NCBI GenBank assembly: GCA_031404155.1
Contig: JANNGZ010000239.1
Span: 1-12,594 of the forward strand
DNA: 12,594 nucleotides
Direction: 5' to 3'
Source of the DNA: JANNGZ01 sp031404155
Lineage (GTDB): Bacteria > Pseudomonadota > Gammaproteobacteria > Burkholderiales > Burkholderiaceae_C
In this document: piece after piece, positions 1 to 6,076 of the stretch
Numbering within the stretch: the first letter of the stretch is position 1
Layout: each line of letters starts with the position of its first letter
The notes under the pieces: model-generated
The model's input: the letters and a program-made list of their open reading frames with translations, nothing else
The model's database searches: none
Told to the model about the DNA's origin: nothing
Position numbers and translations under genes: made by a program

Positions 1-431
1 TTGAGCGAGTCGGCCTCGTCGATGCCCTTGATCGTGATCGTGCGCTGCTCGCCGCGGCCGTTGGCGTAGGTGACCGTGGCGCCGAAGAAGATCTGGTCGT
101 GCCCGAAGTGCAGCGCCGGGTCGGCCACCTCGGCGATGTCCAGGCGCTTGCTCAGGAAGCGGATGCGGCGGTCGATCTCGCGCAGCCGCTTCTTGCCGTA
201 GAGGTAGTCGCCGTTTTCGCTGCGGTCGCCGTTCTTTGCGGCCCAGGACACCGCCTCGACCACCTTGGGCCGCTCGCCGTCGAGCAGTTCGAGCAACTCG
301 CCGCGCAGCCGCGCATAACCTTGCGGCGTGATGTAGTTGCGCGTGCCGGCAGGCAGCGGCGGCAGGGCGCCAACGGCATCGTCGTCGTCGTCATCCTGGC
401 CGTCGGGCTCTTTCGTGAAGGCCTTGTTCAT
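1..431 (-). CDS. greB: Transcription elongation factor GreB (3' end outside window)
   Basis: Cleavage-stimulating factor that inserts into the RNA polymerase secondary channel and rescues backtracked complexes. The 143 visible codons start with ATG at 431-429 and run off the left edge in an open frame, so some C-terminal residues are missing. The N-terminal coiled coil carries the Gre signature NGDRSENGDYLYGKKRLR at about residues 67-84, with acidic tip residues D69 and E72 that correspond to the Mg2+-coordinating pair of Gre factors. It is followed by REIDRRIRFL and the start of the FKBP-like C-terminal domain (FFGATVTYANGRGEQ). The wording of the signature favours GreB over GreA. An oddity is a run of six Asp at residues 13-18 in an N-terminal extension ahead of the coiled coil. 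The gene is divergent from the aminotransferase, with 97 bp between starts. Identification is firm. Confidence 0.93.
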   Translation of the reverse strand, partial: MNKAFTKEPDGQDDDDDDAVGALPPLPAGTRNYITPQGYARLRGELLELLDGERPKVVEAVSWAAKNGDRSENGDYLYGKKRLREIDRRIRFLSKRLDIAEVADPALHFGHDQIFFGATVTYANGRGEQRTITIKGIDEADSL

Positions 432-528
432 GGCGCCATTTTGCGCGGCCGGCGAACAGGCTGCAGGGCGTGTCGATCTGAAGTCACGGGCTATAACATC
501 GAGAACCCAGAACCGTTCCGGAGAGCCC
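432..528. promoter_or_regulatory. Divergent intergenic region greB / aminotransferase
   Basis: This 97-bp gap must hold promoters for both flanking genes. On the plus strand TATAAC at 492-497 is a good -10 candidate (five of six consensus bases) about 30 bp before the aminotransferase ATG, but no convincing -35 lies 16-18 bp upstream. GGAG at 520-523, five bases before the ATG at 529, is a clear ribosome binding site and decides that start. I could not pick a greB promoter. Confidence 0.35.
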
Positions 529-1689
529 ATGCCCCGCCGCCCCGAGCGCCTGCGCGACATCGTGAGCATCGGCGTCGAGCGCATGGGCGACCTGGCCGAC
601 AGCGCCCGCGAAGGGCTGCTCCGGCTTGAAAATCTCGATGTCGACATCCTGCCCTGCGCGGCCGCCCTCGAGCGCACCCGGGCCGCCGCCAGTTGCGACG
701 CCGACAACAGCTACCTGCCCTTCCTCGGCCAGCACCGCCTGCGCCAGGCCGCGGCGGCGCATGTGGCGCGCGCGGCAGGGGTCAGCTACGACGAATCCAA
801 CTGTGTGATCTCGCCCGGCGGCCTGGCCGGCCTCCTGAATGTGCTGCTGGCGACGGTCGAGGTCGGCGACGAAGTCATCGTCACCGACCCAACCTACGCC
901 GGCCTGCTCAACCGCATTCGCCTGGCCGGTGGCGTGCCGAAATTCGTGCCCTTCGAGTTCGTCCCGCAGGGCCCCTGGCGGCTCGACCCCGCCGCCCTGC
1001 GTGCCGCCGTCGGGCCGCGCACCCGCGCGATGCTGCTGATGTCCCCTTCGATGCCGAGCGGCGGCCTGCTGAGCGAGGGCGACTGGCGTCTCGTGAGCGA
1101 GCTCTGCGTGGCGCACGACCTGCTGCTCATCGTCGACGCGGCGATGGAGCGCCTGCTCTACGACGCCCAGCCGCTGATCCACCCCGCGGGGTTCCCCGGC
1201 ATGCGCGAGCGCACGGTGACGGTGGGCAGCGCGTCGAAGGAGTTGCGCATGATCGGCTGGCGCGTCGGCTGGGTTGTCGGGCCGGAGGCCCACATGCCCG
1301 ACATCGCGGCGGTGTCGATCGCCAATTGTGTGGTGCCGGTGGGCCTGGCGCAGGACGCCGCGGCGATCGCGCTCGCCGACTCCTACCACTCGATCGGTGC
1401 CTACGTGCATGAGCTGCAAGGGCGGCGCGACCTGCTCCTGGAGGAACTGCGGGGCCTGCCCGTCGGCGTGCCCGCGGGCGGCTGGTCGATGCTGCTGCGG
1501 GTCAGCGACTTCGGCCTCGACGGCGCCGAGATGTCGCGCCGCCTGCTCGAGCAGGGCATCGCGGCGACCTCAATGAACGGCTGGGGCGAGACCCACGGCG
1601 CCCAGTACATCCGCTTCGTCTACTCCAACGAAAGCCGGGATCGTTTGCGCGGCGCCGGCGACAAGATCAGGCGTGCGCTGGCTTGCTGA
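529..1689 (+). CDS. PLP-dependent class I/II aminotransferase-like protein with altered cofactor-contact residues
   Basis: A 386-residue fold-type I PLP enzyme, presumably cytoplasmic, amino donor and acceptor unknown. Visible landmarks are the DPTYAG segment at 120-125, Asp203 (pyridine-nitrogen ligand) in IVDAAMERLLYD, the Schiff-base lysine K237 in GSASKELRMIGWRVGW, R245 in the same block (phosphate contact) and R362 in YIRFVYSNES (substrate carboxylate). Two usually conserved positions differ. The NPTG-type Asn is Met175 (SPSMPSG), and the Tyr that normally follows Asp by three residues is Met206; both normally hydrogen-bond PLP O3'. ATG 529 is preferred over an in-frame ATG at 337 because GGAG lies just upstream and the longer frame would overlap greB. 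Monocistronic and convergent with the esterase gene. Fold assignment is firm; transaminase activity and substrate are not. Confidence 0.85.
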   Translation: MPRRPERLRDIVSIGVERMGDLADSAREGLLRLENLDVDILPCAAALERTRAAASCDADNSYLPFLGQHRLRQAAAAHVARAAGVSYDESNCVISPGGLAGLLNVLLATVEVGDEVIVTDPTYAGLLNRIRLAGGVPKFVPFEFVPQGPWRLDPAALRAAVGPRTRAMLLMSPSMPSGGLLSEGDWRLVSELCVAHDLLLIVDAAMERLLYDAQPLIHPAGFPGMRERTVTVGSASKELRMIGWRVGWVVGPEAHMPDIAAVSIANCVVPVGLAQDAAAIALADSYHSIGAYVHELQGRRDLLLEELRGLPVGVPAGGWSMLLRVSDFGLDGAEMSRRLLEQGIAATSMNGWGETHGAQYIRFVYSNESRDRLRGAGDKIRRALAC

Positions 1690-1697
1690 TCTGCCTC

Positions 1698-1719
1698 GGG
1701 CGCCGGGAAGCGAGCGCCC
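1698..1719. terminator. Possible hairpin between convergent genes
   Basis: GGGCGC (1698-1703) and GCGCCC (1714-1719) form a perfect 6-bp stem with a 10-base loop. It lies in the 33 bp between the aminotransferase stop and the esterase stop. There is no T-run on either side, so an intrinsic terminator is only a possibility. Confidence 0.3.
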
Positions 1720-1722
1720 TGC

Positions 1723-3456
1723 TCATCGGCAAACAAAGCTGGCCGCATTCTCCAGGCTGCCCTGCCCGAGGTAGCGCGCCACGCTCGGGTACGGGCATAG
1801 CGGGCGGGTGCGGTTGGCGGCCCATCCGGCCGGCAACTCCGCGTTCACGCCGCCGGCGTTGCCAGCGCCGCGCGCGGAGGCCGGCACGCTGTTCGGCGCC
1901 TTGCCCTGCTCGACCCAATCCACCAACGCCGAAAGCATGTCGAACTGGTCCACCGCCGGCCCGCCCGAACAATGGCCCATGCCGGGCACCCGATAGAAGC
2001 GCGCGAAGTTCGACGCGTCGCCACCGTTAGCGGCACGCAGGCCGTTGTACCAAGCCATGGTGTCATCGACCGAGAAAATCGCGTCGCTGACACCGTGGTA
2101 GACCATCATCTTCGCGCCGCGCTGTTTCAAGCGGCTCAGGTTGGTCGGGTTCGGCGGCGCCATGAAACTCATCGCCGGCTCGGTGTAGGTGGCGTCGGTG
2201 GCGTTCATCTGCGCCAGCATCTGCTCCATGTCGGCGGCCATCGCAAACGCGGCGCCGTTGAAGCCGCTGGGCTGCACTGGCGGCACCTTGAAGATCATGC
2301 CCACCGCGCCGGGGTCGAGCTGCACCGGTGCCACGAACTCCCAGAACGCAATGCCGTTGGCGCCCAGGCCGCTGTCGTAAGGGAAGCTGGTGTAGACCGG
2401 TGCGCCGGCTCTCGTGACCGCACCGCTGAAGATCGGTGCGATCGCGCTCTTTTGCGCGGCGCTCAGGCAAGTGCCGTTGCGCTCGCCGGTGCAGGTGGGC
2501 ACGTCGTTGGCCAGGCTGAACACCTTCTGGCAGGCCGAGGTGTCCTGCACCAAACCGTCGACAGCGCCGTCAAGCGCGTCGCATTTGGCCAGCACCGCAT
2601 TCGCCACCGTGGCCCGTTCGGGCGCGCTGAACGCGGTCGACAAATTCGCCGGGTCGGTGGCCACGGTGGCATAGCGCTGTGCGCCGAAGATGTTGGCCAG
2701 CGCGGCCTTGGGCAGGTTGAAGCCGGGCGCGCCCGCGAGGTAGCCGTCGTACTCGTCGGCATAACGTGCGGCCGCCACGAAGGCATGGCGCCCGCCGTTG
2801 GAACAGCCGCCGAAATAGGAGCGGTCCGGCCCCTTGCCGTAGGCGATCGCGATCGTGCGCTTGGCCATCGGGGTGAGCTTGGCCACGGCCTGGTAGCCGT
2901 AGTCCAGACGCGCCTGCGGGTCGTAGCCGAAACGCGGGCCGACCGCGGCGGTGTGGCCCGCGTCCGAACTCAGCACCGCAAAGCCCTGGGCCAGCGCATG
3001 GGTCAGCGGGCCGCCGCCCCAGGCGCCGGTGGCGGGCACCACGTTGCCGTCGATGCCGCCGTTGGCTTGGTACAGAAAGCGGCCGTTCCATTGCCGCGGC
3101 AGCCGCATCTCGAACCCGATGGCGTAGCTTTGTTGGTCCACCGGGCTGACACGTTCATGCATGCGCCCGCTGACCAGGCAATGTTCGGCCACCGGCTGCC
3201 CGCCGATGCTCAAGGTGCCCGCGGCGACGGTGGTGCTGGCGCCGACCACCGTGTTCGGCAGCGTGACGAGCTTGGCTGCGAGCTCGCCGCAATGGCCCAC
3301 GAGCGCAGCGCCCACCGCTGGTTTCAGCTGGGGCGCTGCGGCCTGCCGGCCGCCATCGAGGGCAACGCCGGTGCAGGCGCCGAGCGCGAGCAGCGCGCAC
3401 AAGGCCAGGGCGCCCCGCAAGCGCACCACAAGCGCTGCGTTGTTTGTTTTCGACAT
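1723..3456 (-). CDS. Tannase/feruloyl esterase family lipoprotein
   Basis: A 577-residue alpha/beta hydrolase of the tannase/feruloyl esterase family, which hydrolyses phenolic esters such as gallate or hydroxycinnamate esters. The N-terminus has a basic-hydrophobic signal ending in a lipobox LGAC (Cys28) with Thr after it, suggesting an outer-membrane lipoprotein. The family's CS-D-HC arrangement is complete: Cys218-Ser219 in GGCSNGGR, Asp458 in YHGVSDAIF, and His495-Cys496 in GMGHCSGG. The two cysteines normally form a disulfide holding the triad. DALDGAVDGLVQD at 293-305 resembles the lid-domain calcium site. ATG 3456 has AGGAG eight bases upstream. Its start lies 56 bp from the divergent MarR gene, so joint control is likely. 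The neighbouring ferulate genes favour a hydroxycinnamoyl ester over a tannin substrate, but sequence alone cannot decide. Confidence 0.88.
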   Translation of the reverse strand: MSKTNNAALVVRLRGALALCALLALGACTGVALDGGRQAAAPQLKPAVGAALVGHCGELAAKLVTLPNTVVGASTTVAAGTLSIGGQPVAEHCLVSGRMHERVSPVDQQSYAIGFEMRLPRQWNGRFLYQANGGIDGNVVPATGAWGGGPLTHALAQGFAVLSSDAGHTAAVGPRFGYDPQARLDYGYQAVAKLTPMAKRTIAIAYGKGPDRSYFGGCSNGGRHAFVAAARYADEYDGYLAGAPGFNLPKAALANIFGAQRYATVATDPANLSTAFSAPERATVANAVLAKCDALDGAVDGLVQDTSACQKVFSLANDVPTCTGERNGTCLSAAQKSAIAPIFSGAVTRAGAPVYTSFPYDSGLGANGIAFWEFVAPVQLDPGAVGMIFKVPPVQPSGFNGAAFAMAADMEQMLAQMNATDATYTEPAMSFMAPPNPTNLSRLKQRGAKMMVYHGVSDAIFSVDDTMAWYNGLRAANGGDASNFARFYRVPGMGHCSGGPAVDQFDMLSALVDWVEQGKAPNSVPASARGAGNAGGVNAELPAGWAANRTRPLCPYPSVARYLGQGSLENAASFVCR

Positions 3457-3512
3457 CAGAAAGTCTCCTGGTTGGGTTGGCAGTGGAGCAAGGGCACGGC
3501 GACAATGCCGCG
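3457..3512. promoter_or_regulatory. Divergent promoter/operator region of esterase and marR
   Basis: This 56-bp gap is short enough that one bound MarR dimer could cover both promoters. AGGAG for the esterase is present on the minus strand at about 3466-3470. I found no confident -35/-10 pair and only arms of 3-4 bases as dyads, so no operator is assigned. The function is inferred from gene arrangement. Confidence 0.4.
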
Positions 3513-3995
3513 ATGAATTCGGATGCCCGCACGCAAGACAGCCTCACGCCCTACGGCAAGCTCGCTGAAGCGGGCATGCACCAGATCATTGGCTACCAGT
3601 TGGCGCAGGCCACGATCGCGACGACGCAGGTGTTCGCGGCGCAAGTGGGCGCGGCCTTCGAGCTGCGGCCGGTGGAGTTCACGATCCTCACGCTGGTGGA
3701 CGAGAACCCCGGCGTCTCGGCCAAGCAGCTGGCGCAGGCGCTGGCGGTGACGCCGCCGAACATCACGATGTGGATCGACAAGCTCGAGCAGCGCGGCCTG
3801 GTGGAGCGCGAACGCAGCACCACCGACCGGCGCGCGCAGCACATCACCGCCACCGCACGCGGCGCCACGCTGGCGCGCAAGGCGGTGCGCCTGCTCACCG
3901 AGGGCGAGAAGGCCACGCTGCTGGCGCTGAGCGCGGCCGAACGCGCGATGCTGATCGAGCTGCTGCACAAGGTGGCGCGCTGCCGCGAGAGATAG
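3513..3995 (+). CDS. MarR family transcriptional regulator (FerC/CouR-like candidate)
   Basis: A 160-residue winged-helix DNA-binding protein. Segment 53-96 holds the helix-turn-helix, with the recognition region VTPPNITMWIDKLEQRGL at 79-96. The wing carries RSTTDRRAQHIT at 101-112, with the DRR motif typical of MarR proteins, and long N- and C-terminal helices would form the dimer interface. ATG 3513 is chosen because an in-frame start at 3444 would run into the divergent esterase gene; the ribosome binding site here is weak. MarR proteins regulate hydroxycinnamate genes in several bacteria (FerC, FerR, CouR), usually as repressors released by the aroyl-CoA thioester. Its place between the esterase and the CoA-pathway operon makes it the likely local regulator; the ligand is inferred. 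Confidence 0.88.
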   Translation: MNSDARTQDSLTPYGKLAEAGMHQIIGYQLAQATIATTQVFAAQVGAAFELRPVEFTILTLVDENPGVSAKQLAQALAVTPPNITMWIDKLEQRGLVERERSTTDRRAQHITATARGATLARKAVRLLTEGEKATLLALSAAERAMLIELLHKVARCRER

Positions 3996-4009
3996 CGGCA
4001 GGCGCTGCG

Positions 4010-4093
4010 GCGCATGCGGACGCGCATGCGGACACGCATGCAGGCGCGCACTCATCGGCGCACGCTGCGGCGCACGGCGCGGCGCATGCCGCG
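4010..4093. repeat. Seven-unit degenerate 12-bp tandem repeat
   Basis: Units begin at 4010, 4022, 4034, 4046, 4058, 4070 and 4082. The first two are identical (GCGCATGCGGAC), and later units keep GCGCA or CGCATGC and drift elsewhere. It lies in the 151-bp gap between the convergent marR and Bug genes. It is free of any gene I would call, although one plus-strand frame overlapping marR reads it as an Ala-His-rich tetrapeptide repeat. The rest of the gap (3996-4009, 4094-4146) shows no clear terminator. Confidence 0.75.
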
Positions 4094-4146
4094 ACCCAGC
4101 GCCGGCCACCGCCTCGCGAGACCAGGTCGCACCGCCGCCCCGGCCG

Positions 4147-5127
4147 TCATTGTTCTGGGGTGAAGCCCACGCGCTTGACGATCGGCGCCCACGCGGCGTT
4201 TTCGTCCTTCACCGCCTTGCCCAATTCGGCCGGCGAGGTGACCGCGATCTCCAGGCCGAACTGCGCCATCGCTTCGGCCATTTCGGGCGCGGCCATCGCG
4301 GCGCGGATTGCCACCGCCGCACGCTGCGCCACTTCGGGCGAGGCCTTGCCGGGCAGGAAGAAGCCGTACCACTCCACCTGCTCACTGGCCTTGAAGCCGA
4401 GCTCGCCGTAAGTGGGCACGTCGGGCAGGAAACGCGAGCGCTGCGGCCCCGAGGTGGCGAGCACACGCAGCTTGCCGCTCTTCACATGCGGCAGGTAGTC
4501 GCCGATGGGGCTGCTGAAGGCGGTGACCTGGCCACCGAGCAGGTCCTGGATGCCCGGCGCGCTGCCGCGGTAGGGCACATGGTTCATCTCGACGCCGCTG
4601 TCCTTGCTGAGCAAGGCGGCCACCATGTGCGGCGGCGAGCCCGCGCCCGGCGAGCCGTAGCTGGCCTTGGCCGGGTTGGCCTTGGCCCAGGCGAGAAAGT
4701 CCTTCAGCGTTTTGACCGAATCGGGCACCGCGGGGCCGACGCCAAAGGCGAAGGCCACGTTGGCGGCGGCGCACACCGGCGTCACATCGTCGAGGCCATA
4801 GGCAAGCTTCGAATACAGGTGCGGGTACAGGGTGATCATCGCCGCAGGCGTGACCAGCAGGCTGCTGCCGTCGTTGGGGCTGCGTTTGAGTTCGGACACA
4901 CCGAGCTGGCCGCCGGCTCCGGGTTTGTTCTCCACCAGAGTGACCTTGGCATAGCTGCCACGCAGCTTGTCGGCCACCCGGCGGGCCAGCGCGTCCACCG
5001 TGCCACCGGCAGGGAAGCCGGCGATGATGCGGGCGCTTTCGAGCGCCTGCGCGCTGGAGCGCAGCGGCCAACCGGCGAGCGTGGTGGTGGCGGCGGCGGC
5101 AACGGTGAAATGTCTGCGGTTCAACAT
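4147..5127 (-). CDS. Bug/TctC-family periplasmic solute-binding protein
   Basis: A 326-residue tripartite-tricarboxylate-transporter receptor of the Bug family, which is much expanded in Burkholderiales; members bind carboxylates, including aromatic acids, in the periplasm. The N-terminus NRRHFTVAAAATTTLAG looks like a twin-arginine signal, with likely cleavage after AQA (residue 28). Family landmarks are GFPAGGTVDALARR at 37-50, NKPGAGGQLG at 67-76, SYGSPGAGSPPHM at 156-168, VPYRGSAPGIQDLLGGQ at 184-200, and the late LPDVPTYGELGF block at 234-245. ATG 5127 has AGGAG nine bases upstream. It is the last gene of the minus-strand operon, 119 bp after the SDR gene with a repeat and hairpins between. 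No TctA/TctB membrane partners are in the window. A hydroxycinnamate ligand is suggested only by context. Confidence 0.88.
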   Translation of the reverse strand: MLNRRHFTVAAAATTTLAGWPLRSSAQALESARIIAGFPAGGTVDALARRVADKLRGSYAKVTLVENKPGAGGQLGVSELKRSPNDGSSLLVTPAAMITLYPHLYSKLAYGLDDVTPVCAAANVAFAFGVGPAVPDSVKTLKDFLAWAKANPAKASYGSPGAGSPPHMVAALLSKDSGVEMNHVPYRGSAPGIQDLLGGQVTAFSSPIGDYLPHVKSGKLRVLATSGPQRSRFLPDVPTYGELGFKASEQVEWYGFFLPGKASPEVAQRAAVAIRAAMAAPEMAEAMAQFGLEIAVTSPAELGKAVKDENAAWAPIVKRVGFTPEQ

Positions 5128-5158
5128 GCGGGGAACTCCTGTGGTGAAGGGGTGGATG

Positions 5159-5261
5159 TCATCGCGGCGGCATCCCGAATCGACGAACGCGAATGGCGCC
5201 GCTCATCGCGGCGCCATCCCGAATCGACAAGCGCGAACGGCGCCGCTCATCGCGGCGCCAT
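5159..5261. repeat. 44-bp tandem repeat (two full copies and a partial third)
   Basis: Copies span 5159-5202 and 5203-5246, and the first 15 bases recur at 5247-5261. The two full copies differ at a handful of positions. The third, partial copy is the 3' end of the SDR gene, including its stop codon. Read on the minus strand, unit 2 again reads MAPR followed by a stop in one frame, so the SDR tail appears to have been duplicated into the intergenic space. Copies are contiguous with no spacers. Confidence 0.85.
5193..5259. terminator. Two GC-rich hairpins downstream of and over the SDR stop
   Basis: The repeat creates two near-identical hairpins. One has a 9-bp stem (5193-5201 with 5209-5217) and the other a 7-bp stem (GGCGCCG 5239-5245 with CGGCGCC 5253-5259). 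Both have the 7-base loop CTCATCG. The loop of the second holds the SDR stop codon. There is no T-run, so these may attenuate or stabilise the operon transcript between the SDR and Bug genes rather than end it. Confidence 0.5.
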
Positions 5262-6047
5262 TCGCAGGGCGCCATCCAAACGAATGACCTCGCCGTTGAG
5301 CGATGCATTCGTGACGATGTGGGTAGCGAGCAAAGCAAACTCAGCGGGGTCGCCGAGCCGCTTGGGGAACGGGATCGACGCGGCGAGCGACTGCTGCACC
5401 GCGTCGGGCAATTCCTTGAGCAGCGGCGTCGCGAACAGGCCGGGCGCGATGGTGCACACCCGCACCCCGAACTGCGCCAGGTCGCGCGCCAGCGGCAGCG
5501 TCATCGAGACCACGCCACCCTTGGACGCGGAGTACGCCTCCTGCCCCACCTGCCCGTCGAAGGCCGCAACCGACGCGGTGTTGACGATCACCCCACGCTC
5601 GCCGTCGGCGTTGAGCGGCGCCAGCGCCACGATGCGCGCCGCGGCGAGGCGGCAGACGTTGTAAGTGCCGATCAGGTTCACCCGCACGATGCGCTCGAAC
5701 TCGGCCAGCGGTGCCGCCGCGCCGTCCTTGCCGACGATGCGCCGGGCGCTGCCGATGCCGGCCACATTCATCACGATGCGCGCCGGGCCATGGGCTTTGG
5801 CGGCGGCCTCGAGCGCGGCTTCGAGCGAGGCGCTGTCGGTGATGTCGCAGGCGAATGCTGCACAAGATACGCCGCCGGCACCAGCACCGAACGCCGCGTT
5901 GATCTCGGCCGCGAGGGCTTGTGCGGCGGCGAGGTTGATGTCCAGCAGCGCCACCTTCGCGCCGCCCGCGGCGAGCGCTCGCGCGGTGGCGGCGCCGAGG
6001 CCGGAGCCGCCACCGGTGACGATCGCCGCTTGTCCTTGCAGTTGCAT
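5247..6047 (-). CDS. SDR-family 3-hydroxyacyl-CoA dehydrogenase (CouN-like)
   Basis: A 266-residue classical short-chain dehydrogenase. It has the cofactor glycine motif TGGGSGLG at 11-18, Asp36 after the second strand (LLDIN, indicating NAD+ over NADP+), NVAG at 94-97 and Asn124. Catalytic residues are Ser159 (NTASVAAFDGQVGQ), Tyr172 and Lys176 (YSASKGG). The overall wording resembles type-2 3-hydroxyacyl-CoA dehydrogenases (HSD10-like), which oxidise 3-hydroxyacyl-CoA to 3-ketoacyl-CoA. ATG 6047 is preceded by AGGAG, and the gene lies 29 bp after the ligase gene, so it is co-transcribed. In this setting the substrate would be a 3-hydroxy-3-arylpropionyl-CoA. Its presence argues for an oxidative rather than retro-aldol side-chain route. 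Family is firm; substrate is inferred. Confidence 0.88.
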   Translation of the reverse strand: MQLQGQAAIVTGGGSGLGAATARALAAGGAKVALLDINLAAAQALAAEINAAFGAGAGGVSCAAFACDITDSASLEAALEAAAKAHGPARIVMNVAGIGSARRIVGKDGAAAPLAEFERIVRVNLIGTYNVCRLAAARIVALAPLNADGERGVIVNTASVAAFDGQVGQEAYSASKGGVVSMTLPLARDLAQFGVRVCTIAPGLFATPLLKELPDAVQQSLAASIPFPKRLGDPAEFALLATHIVTNASLNGEVIRLDGALRMAPR

Positions 6048-6076
6048 CGCTTGTCTCCTCGGAATGCGTGGGAGCT

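Noticed and set aside
1972..3516. A 514-codon plus-strand open frame
   Set aside because: It is antisense to the esterase gene, which has a complete signal and active site; the translation is low-complexity Arg/Gly/His.
5159..5261. CRISPR-like repetition
   Set aside because: The 44-bp copies are directly contiguous with no spacers, there are fewer than three full copies, and no cas genes are present.
4150..5664. A 504-codon plus-strand open frame spanning the Bug and SDR genes
   Set aside because: It is antisense to two well-supported genes and has no recognisable domain.
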